Assembly: GCF_000724625.1 (NCBI RefSeq)
Contig: NZ_CP007139.1
Location: 744,001-808,000, forward strand
DNA length: 64,000 nt
Origin: Fimbriimonas ginsengisoli Gsoil 348
GTDB taxonomy: Bacteria; Armatimonadota; Fimbriimonadia; Fimbriimonadales; Fimbriimonadaceae
Direction: 5' to 3'
In this document: positions 24,601 to 33,262 of the stretch, piece after piece
Numbering within the stretch: the stretch's first letter is position 1
Layout of the letters: every line of letters begins with the position of its first letter
Position numbers and translations under genes: made by a program
The notes under the pieces: generated by a model
The model's input: only the letters and a program-made list of their open reading frames with translations
Told to the model about the DNA's origin: nothing
The model's database searches: none

Positions 24601-25599
24601 CTAGATGAGCGAAGCTCCGGTGTTGCTCACCCGGGTCCCACCCAGCGACCAGCCGGTTTGGATTGCGTCCCGGTACCGATCCCAGGTTCCCGGATTGCTG
24701 CGCTCCCAGAGAGCGCGGGCCTGCGGCTCCGCGGTTTCCCAGGTCAGGCCTCGGAACTCGGCGCGGTGCGCCATTTCATTTCCGAACCGGTACGCCGGCC
24801 GGAAGGCGTCGTAAGACGAACCCGACGCCGCGTAGGTGCGGTCGAAGTGAGCTCGGAATTCCGGTTCTATCGAGTCGGGAACGACATAAGTCTCTTCGAC
24901 TACCGTGGCCCCGCCGGCCGGTGGGACCGTGCTAGTGCTGACGACCGCCGAACCGGGTACGCCCGGATCGGTAACCACCGTCGTCGGAACCGCCGCCGGG
25001 ACGATTCCTAGGCGGGCGCGCTCCGCAGCCACTTCCTCCGGCGTGTACACCGGCAGGTTCGGATCGTAGGCGGTGAACCCGTTCTGGCGGTAAAGGGCCG
25101 CCCGCTCTTGCACGTTCACCGCTCCGGCCATCGCCAGGATCTGCTCCACTCGAAGGCGGTCCGCCTCCTGTACTTCAACGGTGACCATCGTGCCGCCGCG
25201 CCGCACGCTCTCGGCGTAAATGTGTGCCTCTTCTTCGGGCAGACCAAGGCCGATCAACGCGCCGAGTAGCCCGCCCGACACCATGCCGACGCCTGCACCC
25301 GTGATCAGGCCAGCAAGCGGCCCGGCCACGAGGAAGCCGACCGGCGGCGCCGCCAACGTGGTCGCGCCAACGAGCAGACCGATAAGGCCGCCGACCAAAA
25401 GGCCCGAAGTAGCACCGGAAACTGCGCCCGCGCTGGCCAAGTTGCCGGATTGGTCGATCGTCTCCTTGCGGACGACCCCACCCGGGTCGGCCGCGACGAC
25501 ACTGATGTATTGCGTGTCGACGCCCGAAGCGATAAGTTGGCGAACCGCATAGTCCGCATGTGCGTGTGTGTCGAAGAGCCCAACAACGTTAGTAGCCAT
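24601..25599 (-). CDS. General-stress-type protein with glycine-zipper domain (GSP17M-like), paralogue B
   Basis: 332 aa. Same plan as the product at 23077-23946: TNVVGLFDTHAHADYAVRQLIASGVDTQYISVVAADPG, a Gly/Ala zipper of about 60 residues (GGLIGLLVGATTLAAPPVGFLVAGPLAGLITGAGVGM), then LPEEEAHIYAESVRRGGTMVTVEV. The C-terminus is longer, with a Pro/Val/Thr-rich linker and a region with repeated Phe/Tyr/Arg (EFRAHFDRTYAASGSSYDAFRPAYRFG) seen in other stress-cluster proteins. A gene duplication with divergence in the tails is the simplest reading. Confidence 0.87.
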   Translation of the reverse strand: MATNVVGLFDTHAHADYAVRQLIASGVDTQYISVVAADPGGVVRKETIDQSGNLASAGAVSGATSGLLVGGLIGLLVGATTLAAPPVGFLVAGPLAGLITGAGVGMVSGGLLGALIGLGLPEEEAHIYAESVRRGGTMVTVEVQEADRLRVEQILAMAGAVNVQERAALYRQNGFTAYDPNLPVYTPEEVAAERARLGIVPAAVPTTVVTDPGVPGSAVVSTSTVPPAGGATVVEETYVVPDSIEPEFRAHFDRTYAASGSSYDAFRPAYRFGNEMAHRAEFRGLTWETAEPQARALWERSNPGTWDRYRDAIQTGWSLGGTRVSNTGASLI

Positions 25600-25757
25600 G
25601 TCCTTTCTCCTTTGGAAATCCTGAATCTAAGACCTCGTAACCGATCACGACTTGGACAAGGAGAGGCACGGAACGGGTTCCGACCTTTTGGTGGTGCGCG
25701 AAGCGCCTTGGGACTGCGCGACCTCGGTCGCGCTTTGACGCCCCCTATGCGGAGACG
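25600..25757. other. Intergenic region without a gene
   Basis: 158 bp between the stress cluster and the lysozyme-like gene. I see no ORF, palindrome or terminator I would defend; it should hold the promoter of the stress genes. Confidence 0.4.
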
Positions 25758-27164
25758 TCAACGCCGATGCTTTCCGCCGCGCCGGCGGCCGCCACCACGG
25801 CTTGCTCCGTTGGAGACCCGAGAGGCGGTGGGTTGGGAAAGGGAGGAATCGGCGAGGTAATTGGTGCGATAGCGCATCCGGTCGATGATCTCGTACTCGT
25901 ACTTCGCGAGCTCAGCCAGCGACTTCGGCCGGACGGTGGCGACTACCTCGTTCAGGACGGAGCCTAACGAGGCGATACTGCCGGTATTAACCTTCCGGTC
26001 CATCAGGGTGGCCATTCCGGCTTCGGAGCGAATCACGTCGCTCACCTTGCCAGTGACGGTCTGACCTTCCAGGGTGACGGAGATAGGGTCGTCGCCGGGG
26101 TAGTACATCGTCTTCGCCGCCTTGATCTGAGCGGCAACGAACGGGTCGCTCCGTTGACCCGCGCGTTGGAAGACTGCGATGTAACGCTTGTCGTCGATGA
26201 TCTTCTTCGCCGCGTCCGGCCCGTGCAGCTCGGCTCCGGTGGCGAGGTCCAAGACCGCCAGAGAGCCGGTAGGCGTGACGTCGAGGCCGAAATCGCGAAA
26301 ATCTTTTTGATATTGGGTCGGATTGGCGGCGCGGTAGCTGAGCAGCATTCCTCCCAACGACCCCGCACCTTCTTTCAAGCAAGCAAACTGGATGAACCCG
26401 ATCGAGACGAAGCCGGTGTCGTACGTGTTAATCGAATCGAAACCACCTTCCAGCATCGAGACCGAGCGCATCACCTTCGCCTCGGCGTCGGAAATCCCCG
26501 CGAGGCGGAAAAGGTGATCGAGGCGATCCGAAGGGATGGACTTTACGGCCGTCCCCCCGGATGCGACCCCTTGGCCATACCGGTAGTACGGATAGCGCTG
26601 ATTCCAGATCCGGAAGTTGTCCTGGTAGGTCAGGCTTGCATCGTCGAATCGGATGTCGTGCTGCATCGGAACGACCGCCGCCGCAAACGCGGGAGGATTT
26701 CCGGCAAGAGCAGCGAGGGTCGGGGGGATTGGCCCCGGATCGGCGGGTTCCGTGGCTGGAGTGTCTTTATCCACCACCGGTAACGGTTTGCCAAGCACCT
26801 TCTGGTTACTGCGGATTGCCTGTTGCCAGGCCAGCCATCGGTCTCGGGCGATGCGGGCGGAGACCCAAGCCTCCCATCCTTTCTGCTCGTCGTTGGCGGG
26901 CTGCGCGTCGGCCGTCGGCGGCGCGCTTACCTTGCGCGCCTTGTTGTAATTCCACAGCCAAGTCGACCCTTCCGGAGTGAGCCGCACCTGCCACAGCCCC
27001 CTTTCCAAGGCACTGTCGGGGATCGATACGGTGTACCGATTCGGGTCGCTCCAGTACCGGAGAACGGCGTCCCTCTCATCCGGCGTAAAAACCGACTCAA
27101 CCTGGGTCTGCGCGGCCCCAATGGCGCTTAGCGAAGCGATTAGTACAACAGCTCGAAGTCGCAT
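25758..27164 (-). CDS. Secreted lysozyme/muramidase-like protein (tentative)
   Basis: 468 aa from the ATG at 27164, where a signal peptide begins (LRAVVLIASLSAIGAAQT); the earlier in-frame codons do not look like protein. Around residue 265, SMLEGGFDSINTYDTGFVSIGFIQFAC looks like the Glu...Ser-x-Gly-x-x-Gln core of lysozyme-like or chitosanase-like folds; the Glu of LEGG would be the acid. The N-terminal about 200 residues have proline-rich linkers. The C-terminus is a very basic Gly/Arg tail (RGGGRRRGGKHRR). The role in cell-wall cleavage is inference from this local resemblance only. Confidence 0.6.
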   Translation of the reverse strand: MRLRAVVLIASLSAIGAAQTQVESVFTPDERDAVLRYWSDPNRYTVSIPDSALERGLWQVRLTPEGSTWLWNYNKARKVSAPPTADAQPANDEQKGWEAWVSARIARDRWLAWQQAIRSNQKVLGKPLPVVDKDTPATEPADPGPIPPTLAALAGNPPAFAAAVVPMQHDIRFDDASLTYQDNFRIWNQRYPYYRYGQGVASGGTAVKSIPSDRLDHLFRLAGISDAEAKVMRSVSMLEGGFDSINTYDTGFVSIGFIQFACLKEGAGSLGGMLLSYRAANPTQYQKDFRDFGLDVTPTGSLAVLDLATGAELHGPDAAKKIIDDKRYIAVFQRAGQRSDPFVAAQIKAAKTMYYPGDDPISVTLEGQTVTGKVSDVIRSEAGMATLMDRKVNTGSIASLGSVLNEVVATVRPKSLAELAKYEYEIIDRMRYRTNYLADSSLSQPTASRVSNGASRGGGRRRGGKHRR

Positions 27165-27224
27165 CCTTGCTTTCCTCTTGGCTGGTTGTACCAGTTCCGC
27201 AGAGGAAAGGGGCAATTTTCGCAA

Positions 27225-27591
27225 TTCCAGCGTGGCGCTGTCTTTGTGTCCATTTGCAGATTAGCTTGACCTTTCCCTTCTCTGGGTTGACCATAGCCTG
27301 TGGCTTTACAGCCAATCTCTAAACTCTGGAACCCAATGTAGTTGCCAAACCCCGCATCAGCGCTGAAAGCGCGAACTCCTACAGCGAAGGGCCTAGCGGA
27401 GCGGAGCCCCTGGGTAGAGGCGCCGACAAACCTCCGAGCCCTGAAAGTGGCGACCTCATTCGTCGCCGTCCCTTCCGCTAAAGGCCGCAGGCACCCGGTA
27501 CGCATACCCGGCCTCGGGCAAACAAATGTTCTTAATGACCATCGGACCGGAGGTCCTCAGACATCACCGGTCAAACATCAAACATCACTTT
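27225..27591. other. Long intergenic region, no convincing gene
   Basis: 367 bp left of the second 73-bp repeat. Short open frames here show no coding character. I see no RNA gene. Confidence 0.4.
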
Positions 27592-27664
27592 CCGGACTCC
27601 CTCACCCCCAACCCCCTCTCCCTCGTTCGGCACATACATCCGAAGGAGGGAGAGGGGGCTCCGG
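27592..27664. repeat. 73-bp palindromic repeat, copy 2 (inverted relative to copy 1)
   Basis: Reverse complement of 22976-23048 with one difference (CACA instead of CACG in the centre). It ends 7 nt from the stop of the minus-strand hslU, so as RNA its GC-rich stem may serve as that gene's transcript end. Confidence 0.93.
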
Positions 27665-27670
27665 ATGGGG

Positions 27671-29062
27671 TTACAAAATCGAACGGTTGGTGACCGCTTC
27701 GCGGACAAATGGGGCTAAGCGGCGCTCGACGAGAGCGGCGTCGAAGCGGACGTTGACCGCGGTCTCAGGGGCGTCGAATAGCTCTGGTTCGAGGAGGCGC
27801 TCCATCATGGTGTGAAGTCGGCGGGCGCCGATATTCTCCGTCTTCTCGTTCACCTCGGCGGCCATCTTGGCGATCTGGTCCATGGCATCGGCAGAGAACG
27901 AGATGTCCACCCCTTCCACCGCCAACAGCTTCACGTACTGCTTCGTCAACGCATTCTTCGGCTCGAGAAGGATGCGGCGGAAGTCGTCTTGGCTCAGGCT
28001 TTCTAGCTCCACTCGGATCGGGAGGCGTCCCTGAAGCTCCGGAATCAAGTCGCTCGGCTTGGACATATGGAACGCGCCGGCGGCGATAAAGAGAATGTGG
28101 TCGGTGCGGATCGAACCGAACTTAGAGGCGACGGTTGACCCTTCGATGATCGGCAGCAGGTCGCGCTGAACCCCTTCCCGAGAGACGTCGGGACCGCTTC
28201 CGCCCGACTTTCCCGCCACCTTGTCGATCTCGTCCAAAAAGATGATTCCCGACTGCTCGGCCCGGTTGATCGCCTCGCGCTGGATGCTGCTCCGGTCGAC
28301 CATCTTCTTCGACTCTTCCTCGATCAACACCTCGCGGGCTTCGCGAACGTAGCTCTTGCGAGTCGAGTGCTTGGTTCCGCCGAACGCCCCCCCGAGCTGG
28401 TTCGTGTCGATCCCCATCTCCTCCATGCCGCCCGGCGTGAAGACTTGGAGGAACGGGTTGTTCGACTCCTCGACGTCGATCTCGACCATCCGGTCGTCGA
28501 ATTCACCCGATCGGAGCTTCGCCCGGATCTCCTCCCGGCGCTGCTCTCGCTCCCTCTCCTCAGCTTCCCAATCGACCTCTTCGGGCTCTTCCTGGCCGGT
28601 GAAGACGCTGGTCTGATATCGGTTCCACACGGCGGGCGTGTCGTCGAGCATCTCCACGAGGCGGTTCTCCGCCTCCCGCTCGGCATCCTCGCGCACCGCT
28701 TCGTACCGTTCCTTCTCGACAAGCCGCACGGCGACCGAAACAAGGTCGCGAACCATCGATTCCACGTCGCGGCCGACGTAACCGACCTCGGTGAATTTGG
28801 TCGCCTCAACCTTGACGAATGGGGCGCGGGCGAGCTGGGCAAGACGCCGCGCGATCTCGGTTTTGCCGACGCCGGTCGGGCCCATCATGAGGATGTTCTT
28901 CGGCAGTACGTCCTCGCGTTCCGCTTCCGGTAGCTGCTGTCGGCGGTACCGATTTCGGAGAGCGACGGCGACCGCGCGCTTAGCGGCGTTCTGGCCGACA
29001 ATGTACTTATCCAACTCCGCCACGATTTGGCGCGGAGTCAGGTCCTCAATGGGCAGGGGCAT
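27671..29062 (-). CDS. hslU: ATP-dependent protease ATPase subunit HslU (ClpY)
   Basis: 463 aa from the ATG at 29062; longer frames add a Pro/Ser-rich piece not seen in the family. N-terminal LTPRQIVAELDKYIVGQNAAKRAVAVALRNRYRR, Walker A GPTGVGKT, GYVGRDVESMVRDL pore segment, I-domain, Walker B IIFLDEIDK, and C-terminal sensor region GARRLHTMMERLLE. HslU unfolds substrates for the HslV peptidase. The usual partner hslV is not on either side here, which is atypical because hslV and hslU are generally adjacent. The protein ends VTNRSIL. Confidence 0.96.
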   Translation of the reverse strand: MPLPIEDLTPRQIVAELDKYIVGQNAAKRAVAVALRNRYRRQQLPEAEREDVLPKNILMMGPTGVGKTEIARRLAQLARAPFVKVEATKFTEVGYVGRDVESMVRDLVSVAVRLVEKERYEAVREDAEREAENRLVEMLDDTPAVWNRYQTSVFTGQEEPEEVDWEAEEREREQRREEIRAKLRSGEFDDRMVEIDVEESNNPFLQVFTPGGMEEMGIDTNQLGGAFGGTKHSTRKSYVREAREVLIEEESKKMVDRSSIQREAINRAEQSGIIFLDEIDKVAGKSGGSGPDVSREGVQRDLLPIIEGSTVASKFGSIRTDHILFIAAGAFHMSKPSDLIPELQGRLPIRVELESLSQDDFRRILLEPKNALTKQYVKLLAVEGVDISFSADAMDQIAKMAAEVNEKTENIGARRLHTMMERLLEPELFDAPETAVNVRFDAALVERRLAPFVREAVTNRSIL

Positions 29063-29089
29063 GGGTGAAAGGTACCTGAGGGGGCTCGG

Positions 29090-29191
29090 CGTTGAGGCGT
29101 TGGGCGTTAGGCGTTGGGACACAGCCTCGTTAGCAGAATGGAACTAAATGGGGTTAACGCCCAACGCCTCAGCGCCTAACGCCCCAACGCC
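29090..29191. repeat. Inverted repeat of GGCGTTGGG-type units
   Basis: Runs of GGCGTTG/AGGCGTTGGGCGTT at 29091-29120 are mirrored as AACGCCCAACGCC...AACGCC at 29155-29191, giving an imperfect hairpin of about 30 bp per arm. It lies between the divergent hslU and amino-acid-binding-protein genes, near a (CCTTCCG) run at about 29193-29212. Confidence 0.6.
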
Positions 29192-29229
29192 TTCCGCCTT
29201 CCGCCTTCCGAAAGCCTTACAATCTCCTC

Positions 29230-30264
29230 ATGCTCGCGCTTCTTGCAGTTGCCGTTCCTATCCGCATCGCCGCGGCGTTCAACCTTAGTGGATCGATGGC
29301 GTCGGTGGATGCGCCGGGGTGGCGGGGGATGCGGCTGGCGGCGGAAGAGATCAATCGCGGAGGCGGAGTTCATGGAAGGCGCATCGAGCTGGTCCTAGTG
29401 GACGGCAAGAGCAATCCGCAAGGGCTCGGGCGGCAAGTGGACCGGTTGCTCGCCAAGGGCGGCATCGACGCCGTGGCCGGACTTTACGATTCGGATTTCG
29501 CGCTTCCGGTCGGACGGGCAGCCCAACGCCATCGGGTTCCATTCGTGACCTCCGGTGCGACGCTGCCCGGTCTGACGAAGAAGATCGGCGACTATGCGTT
29601 TATGGCTTGTTACCAAGACGACCAGCAAGCCGCCGCCATGGCGGACTTCGCTCGCAAGGTGCTTGGAGCTCGGGATGTCGGTGTATCGACCGACAACAGG
29701 TACGACTACCCGCGGGCGATTTCCTCCGGTTTTCAACGCGAGTTCCGAGCGATGGGAGGGACGACTTCTAGGTGGGGCGGATATGCTCCCGAGGCGGCGT
29801 ACTTCGCCCAAATGCCGGCAATGGCCGGCCCGCTCGTGAAGCAGGCGCGCAAGGGCGGCTTTGCCGGTCCAATTCTTTCCGGGGACGGATTCGACACCCC
29901 GGACCTCGCCCGAATCGCCGGAGCTGACGCCAGAGGCGTCTACTTCACCACCCACGTCGCCTACGACCACCCCGAGCCACGCATCCGATCCTTTGTAAAC
30001 GACTACGAAAAGCGGTGGGGCCACCGGCCGCTCTCCGCGTCGGCCGCCTTGGCCTACGATTCGTTGCGGCTCGTCGCCGATGCCGAAGCTCGCCGGGGCC
30101 GAGGCTCCTTACACGCCGCCCTCGCCGCCACCCGCGGATTTGTCGGCGTCACCGGCACGATCTCTTACTCCCAGGGCTCCCGCGAGCCGCACAAGCCGAT
30201 CACCATAGTCCAGCTCGTAGACGGCCGCCCCGTTTACGAGTCAGAAATCATGCCCGGCAAGTAA
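29230..30264 (+). CDS. ABC-type branched-chain amino-acid (Peripla_BP_6) binding protein
   Basis: 344 aa. Type I periplasmic binding fold: ALLAVAVPIRIAAAFNLSGSMASVDAPGWRGMRLAAEEINRGGG at the start, VFGVYDSDF-like AVAGLYDSDFALPVGRAAQRHRVPFVTSGATLPGLT, then the hinge AYDSLRLVADAEARRG near the end. It resembles leucine/isoleucine/valine binding proteins; a signal peptide is short (LALLAVAVPIRIAAA). No transporter genes adjoin it, so it may feed a distant ABC system or act as a receptor. Confidence 0.87.
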   Translation: MLALLAVAVPIRIAAAFNLSGSMASVDAPGWRGMRLAAEEINRGGGVHGRRIELVLVDGKSNPQGLGRQVDRLLAKGGIDAVAGLYDSDFALPVGRAAQRHRVPFVTSGATLPGLTKKIGDYAFMACYQDDQQAAAMADFARKVLGARDVGVSTDNRYDYPRAISSGFQREFRAMGGTTSRWGGYAPEAAYFAQMPAMAGPLVKQARKGGFAGPILSGDGFDTPDLARIAGADARGVYFTTHVAYDHPEPRIRSFVNDYEKRWGHRPLSASAALAYDSLRLVADAEARRGRGSLHAALAATRGFVGVTGTISYSQGSREPHKPITIVQLVDGRPVYESEIMPGK

Positions 30265-30349
30265 GTGGCACTGGCATCTTGCCAGTGGGTCCCAAGGGCT
30301 TCCAGCCCTTGGCCCCTTAACACGACCAGGACGGTCGTGACACACGGGC
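30265..30349. repeat. Three consecutive stem-N5-stem hairpins between convergent genes
   Basis: CACTGGC-N5-GCCAGTG (30269-30287), CCAAGGGC-N5-GCCCTTGG (30292-30312) and CACGACC-N5-GGTCGTG (30321-30339). All have a five-base loop. The same design appears at 9828, 31499 and four times at 42104-42198. Likely transcript-end structures. Confidence 0.75.
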
Positions 30350-31501
30350 TTAGCCTCTAAAGCGACGCAAGACCCCGTCGATCCTTTCAGCGGCCTCGTC
30401 GAGCTGACACAGCTCGGTGCCGGCCCCCATGGTGAGCCGGATCCCCTCCCGGGCCTCGCCATGCGAGTACCCGCAGGCCAGTAAAACGTGGCTCGGTTCT
30501 ATCGAGCCGCTGCTGCAAGCCGCTCCGCTACTCGCGCTGATTCCGACTCTGTCCAGCGCGATCAAGAGCGTCGACGCGTCGATGCCCGGGAACCGAACGT
30601 GGACATGGCTACTTAGGAAGGGGCCATGGACAACCGTGCGAACCGCGCCTAAGCCCTCCAGCCGGGTCAGGAGCCGTTCGCACCACTCTGGGTCGATCGA
30701 CGCGGGTTGCTGACGCACCGCCGCACCGAATCCGGCGATGGCGGCCACATTCTCCGTCCCGCCCCGAACCTCGCGCTCTTGACCACCGCCCCCCACAAGG
30801 GCCTTGATCTTCGTCCCCGCGCGAACGTACAACGCGCCCGTCCCTTTCGGCCCGTTCACCTTGTGGGCGGACACTGAGACCAGATCCGCCCGGAGGTCGT
30901 CCACCGACCACTTGAGCGGAATCGCGTCCGGCCGCCGAAACGTCTGCACCGCGTCCACGTACAGCCGGGCGCCACAACCATGGACCAGGTCGGCAATTTC
31001 AGCGATCGGGTTGATCGATCCCAACTCGTTGTTGGCATGCATCACGCTGGCGAGCAAGACGTCCGGACCGAGTTTTCGCCCCAGATCGGCCATGTCCAGC
31101 CGCGCCTCACGGTCGACGCCCACCAGCTCGACCGAATATCCGAGTCGCCGAAGTACATCGGCGGTATGCAGCACGCAATGGTGCTCGGCCGCGCCGAGCA
31201 GCACCCGATTCCGTGCCGGATCTTCGTTCCCCAGCGCGAGCCCGATGATCGCCAGGTTTGCCGCCTCGGTGCCGCCGGAAGTGAAGATCACTTCGGCGAA
31301 GAGGCAGCCCAGCGCCTCGCTCACCGCCTCGCGAGCGGAGTCGATCGCCTCCTTCGCCTGCCGCCCCTCTTGATAAAGCGAGCTCGCGTTCCCTGCGTTC
31401 AGCCAAGGCGTCATCGCCTGCCGCGCCGCTTCCGAGAGCGGCGTGGTCGCGGCGTGATCCAAATAAATGCGTTGATGCAAGGCGTTCGGTGTTCGTAGCA
31501 T
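30350..31501 (-). CDS. Cysteine desulfurase (NifS/IscS-like)
   Basis: 383 aa from an ATG at 31501 that lies inside a CATCGGC-N5-GCCGATG hairpin; an alternative TTG at 31477 (then HQRIYLDHAATTP) is also possible. PLP enzyme fold type I: IYLDHAATTPLSE, FTSGGTEAANLAI, the PLP Lys in VSAHKVNGPKGTG, and the nucleophilic Cys in ISASSGAACSSGS. It removes sulfur from cysteine for Fe-S clusters or thio-cofactors. No iscU or sufE adjoins, so its partner is unknown. The gene follows a glycosyltransferase gene on the same strand. Confidence 0.92.
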   Translation of the reverse strand: MLRTPNALHQRIYLDHAATTPLSEAARQAMTPWLNAGNASSLYQEGRQAKEAIDSAREAVSEALGCLFAEVIFTSGGTEAANLAIIGLALGNEDPARNRVLLGAAEHHCVLHTADVLRRLGYSVELVGVDREARLDMADLGRKLGPDVLLASVMHANNELGSINPIAEIADLVHGCGARLYVDAVQTFRRPDAIPLKWSVDDLRADLVSVSAHKVNGPKGTGALYVRAGTKIKALVGGGGQEREVRGGTENVAAIAGFGAAVRQQPASIDPEWCERLLTRLEGLGAVRTVVHGPFLSSHVHVRFPGIDASTLLIALDRVGISASSGAACSSGSIEPSHVLLACGYSHGEAREGIRLTMGAGTELCQLDEAAERIDGVLRRFRG

Positions 31502-31539
31502 CGGCACCCTGCCGATGAACCCTGGGCGTATGGGCGAGG

Positions 31540-32454
31540 TTACAGCATCTTTCGGAATGTCTTGGGGCCGAGGAACGTGGCGATCCAGCGGGCGTAGGAC
31601 TTCCATCGGAGAGGGTCGAGCCGAATCGAGCGAAGGTACGCGGCCCGACCGGCGGCGGGCTCCCCGTTCAAGGTCAAAATTGTTCCCAGAGCGGCCTGAT
31701 TGAACGCCTTCGCGCGCCGAAGGTCGTCGGCCGGAAATCGGTCCCCAACCTCCTCTAGCCGCTCGGCGATCCATTCGCGCAGCTTCTGGTCGTCGCGCCA
31801 TATCCGTTCGAGTTTATGGGAGGCGTTGGCGCCGTGGACCCGGTACATCGTCAACGGTTCGTCCACGAACCCGACGAGCCATCGCTCGGCGATCCGAAAC
31901 CACATCTCCCAGTCGCCGGAGCCGAAGTAATCGCGATTGAATCCGCCCAATTGGTCGAAGCATGCTCGCCTTGCCAGCGCCGCGCTCGCGATGATTTTAT
32001 TCTCGTAGACCAGGCCGAGCAGGATGTCGCCGGTATCGAATCGTGGAAAAGCGAAGCCGAGCGGATTCCCGGCGGTACGATTTCCGGAGCCGTCGATGAA
32101 GTAGCCGCCGGTGTGCACCAGCCCCACCTCCGGGTGAGCGTCCAAGAGCTCCACCTGACGACGCAGCTTCTCCGGCTCCCAAAGGTCGTCGTCGTTCAAG
32201 ACGGCAATAAGCTCGCCGCGCGCCAGCCGCAGGCCGACGTTCAGCGTCTCGTACGTTCCCAGGTTCGTCTCATTGAAGACGCACCGGATATCCGGCTGAT
32301 CCCGGAGCCACTCCCGCGTACCATCGGTCGATCCATCGTCGATCGCGAGGATCTCGAAGTCTCGAAACGTCTGCGCCCGCACCCCCTCGAGAGCCGCCGG
32401 AAGGTAGCTCAGATGGTTGTAGCAGGTCAGCAGGATCGTGACGCGGGGAGCCAT
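31540..32454 (-). CDS. Family 2 glycosyltransferase
   Basis: 304 aa from the ATG at 32454. GT-A fold: VTILLTCYNHLSYLPAALEGVRAQTF, FEILAIDDGSTDGTREWL, the nucleotide-Mn motif DDDLWEPEKL (VLNDDD), and DWEMWFRIAERW as the acceptor-site block. It transfers a sugar from a nucleotide sugar to an envelope or secreted acceptor. It starts two nucleotides after the stop of the upstream lipoprotein gene, so the two are likely one transcript. Confidence 0.92.
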   Translation of the reverse strand: MAPRVTILLTCYNHLSYLPAALEGVRAQTFRDFEILAIDDGSTDGTREWLRDQPDIRCVFNETNLGTYETLNVGLRLARGELIAVLNDDDLWEPEKLRRQVELLDAHPEVGLVHTGGYFIDGSGNRTAGNPLGFAFPRFDTGDILLGLVYENKIIASAALARRACFDQLGGFNRDYFGSGDWEMWFRIAERWLVGFVDEPLTMYRVHGANASHKLERIWRDDQKLREWIAERLEEVGDRFPADDLRRAKAFNQAALGTILTLNGEPAAGRAAYLRSIRLDPLRWKSYARWIATFLGPKTFRKML

Positions 32455-32455
32455 G

Positions 32456-33262
32456 TTACGGGCGCTGCACCTCGACCGTCCACCCGACGATGTCGAGATC
32501 CGGATCCGCGCAGTCTCCCGTCGGCTCAAGGTCCGACCCGGGCAGGCCACCCGCGTTTCCGTACGTCAGATTTGACCGCAGGTCGATCTTGATGAACTGG
32601 TTCGGTCCGCCGGGGCTCCGGTTGTCGCCCAGCGAGTCGATCACCCGATTTCCCGCCCCCTGGTTCGAGAGGCGGTTCATGGTGAGGAAGTTCAGTTGGA
32701 GAGCTTGGGGATTCGCGTTGCTGTTCAGCGTATCCGGGATCTGGTTGATGTAGAGCGTGAACGCGAGCGTATTGCTCGAACCGGGGGTGACCGGCTCGAA
32801 GGTCACGATTCGCTGATCGGTCACCTGCGTCCAGTGCGCGAGGTTGATTAAGTTCGACGGGTCGGTTGGATTGGGAATCTCCGCCGCGGTGGCGAAGCGG
32901 TAAAGCGAGAACGGCTCGATCTGCGAAGTCAGCGCGTTGAACTCGACGAAATGGGTCGGCGATCCCGCCATACGCCCGTTCGGGCTGCTCGAGTCCAGGG
33001 TTGGCGACGGCACCTTCGCTTGGTCGGTCGTCGGGTTCGGGTCCGCACTCGACCGGATCGCCACATCGTAAACGTAATTTGGATTGATCGTCCCCGCGAC
33101 CTGGACGCGGATGATCACCTTGGTCACATTGGAGTTCGCCGCCGGATTGCTCGGAAACTTGGCGCAACCGGCAAGCAGGGATACCGCCGCGATCGCCAGT
33201 ATCGAGCGACGCTTCAGATCGCCCCTGTTGTGAAATACAGAATTCGGTGGCAAGCTTCGCAT
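32456..33262 (-). CDS. Lipoprotein of unknown function
   Basis: 268 aa from the ATG at 33262, or 253 aa from a CTG at 33217. The lipobox (LLAGC) follows KRRSILAIAAVS, and a normal-length signal would begin exactly at the CTG, which overlaps the stop of the upstream gene as CTGA and has AGGGG just before it. The ATG adds 15 unneeded residues and overlaps that gene by 49 nt. The mature protein is polar and beta-rich with paired Asn/Pro/Gly turns (PSPTLDSSSPNGRMAG, DSLGDNRSPGGPNQF). No family recognised. Confidence 0.72.
   Translation of the reverse strand: MRSLPPNSVFHNRGDLKRRSILAIAAVSLLAGCAKFPSNPAANSNVTKVIIRVQVAGTINPNYVYDVAIRSSADPNPTTDQAKVPSPTLDSSSPNGRMAGSPTHFVEFNALTSQIEPFSLYRFATAAEIPNPTDPSNLINLAHWTQVTDQRIVTFEPVTPGSSNTLAFTLYINQIPDTLNSNANPQALQLNFLTMNRLSNQGAGNRVIDSLGDNRSPGGPNQFIKIDLRSNLTYGNAGGLPGSDLEPTGDCADPDLDIVGWTVEVQRP

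Noticed and set aside
22976-27664. Composite transposon bounded by the 73-bp inverted repeats
   Set aside because: No transposase lies between them, no target duplication is seen, and each copy is a self-palindrome like other gene-end repeats here.
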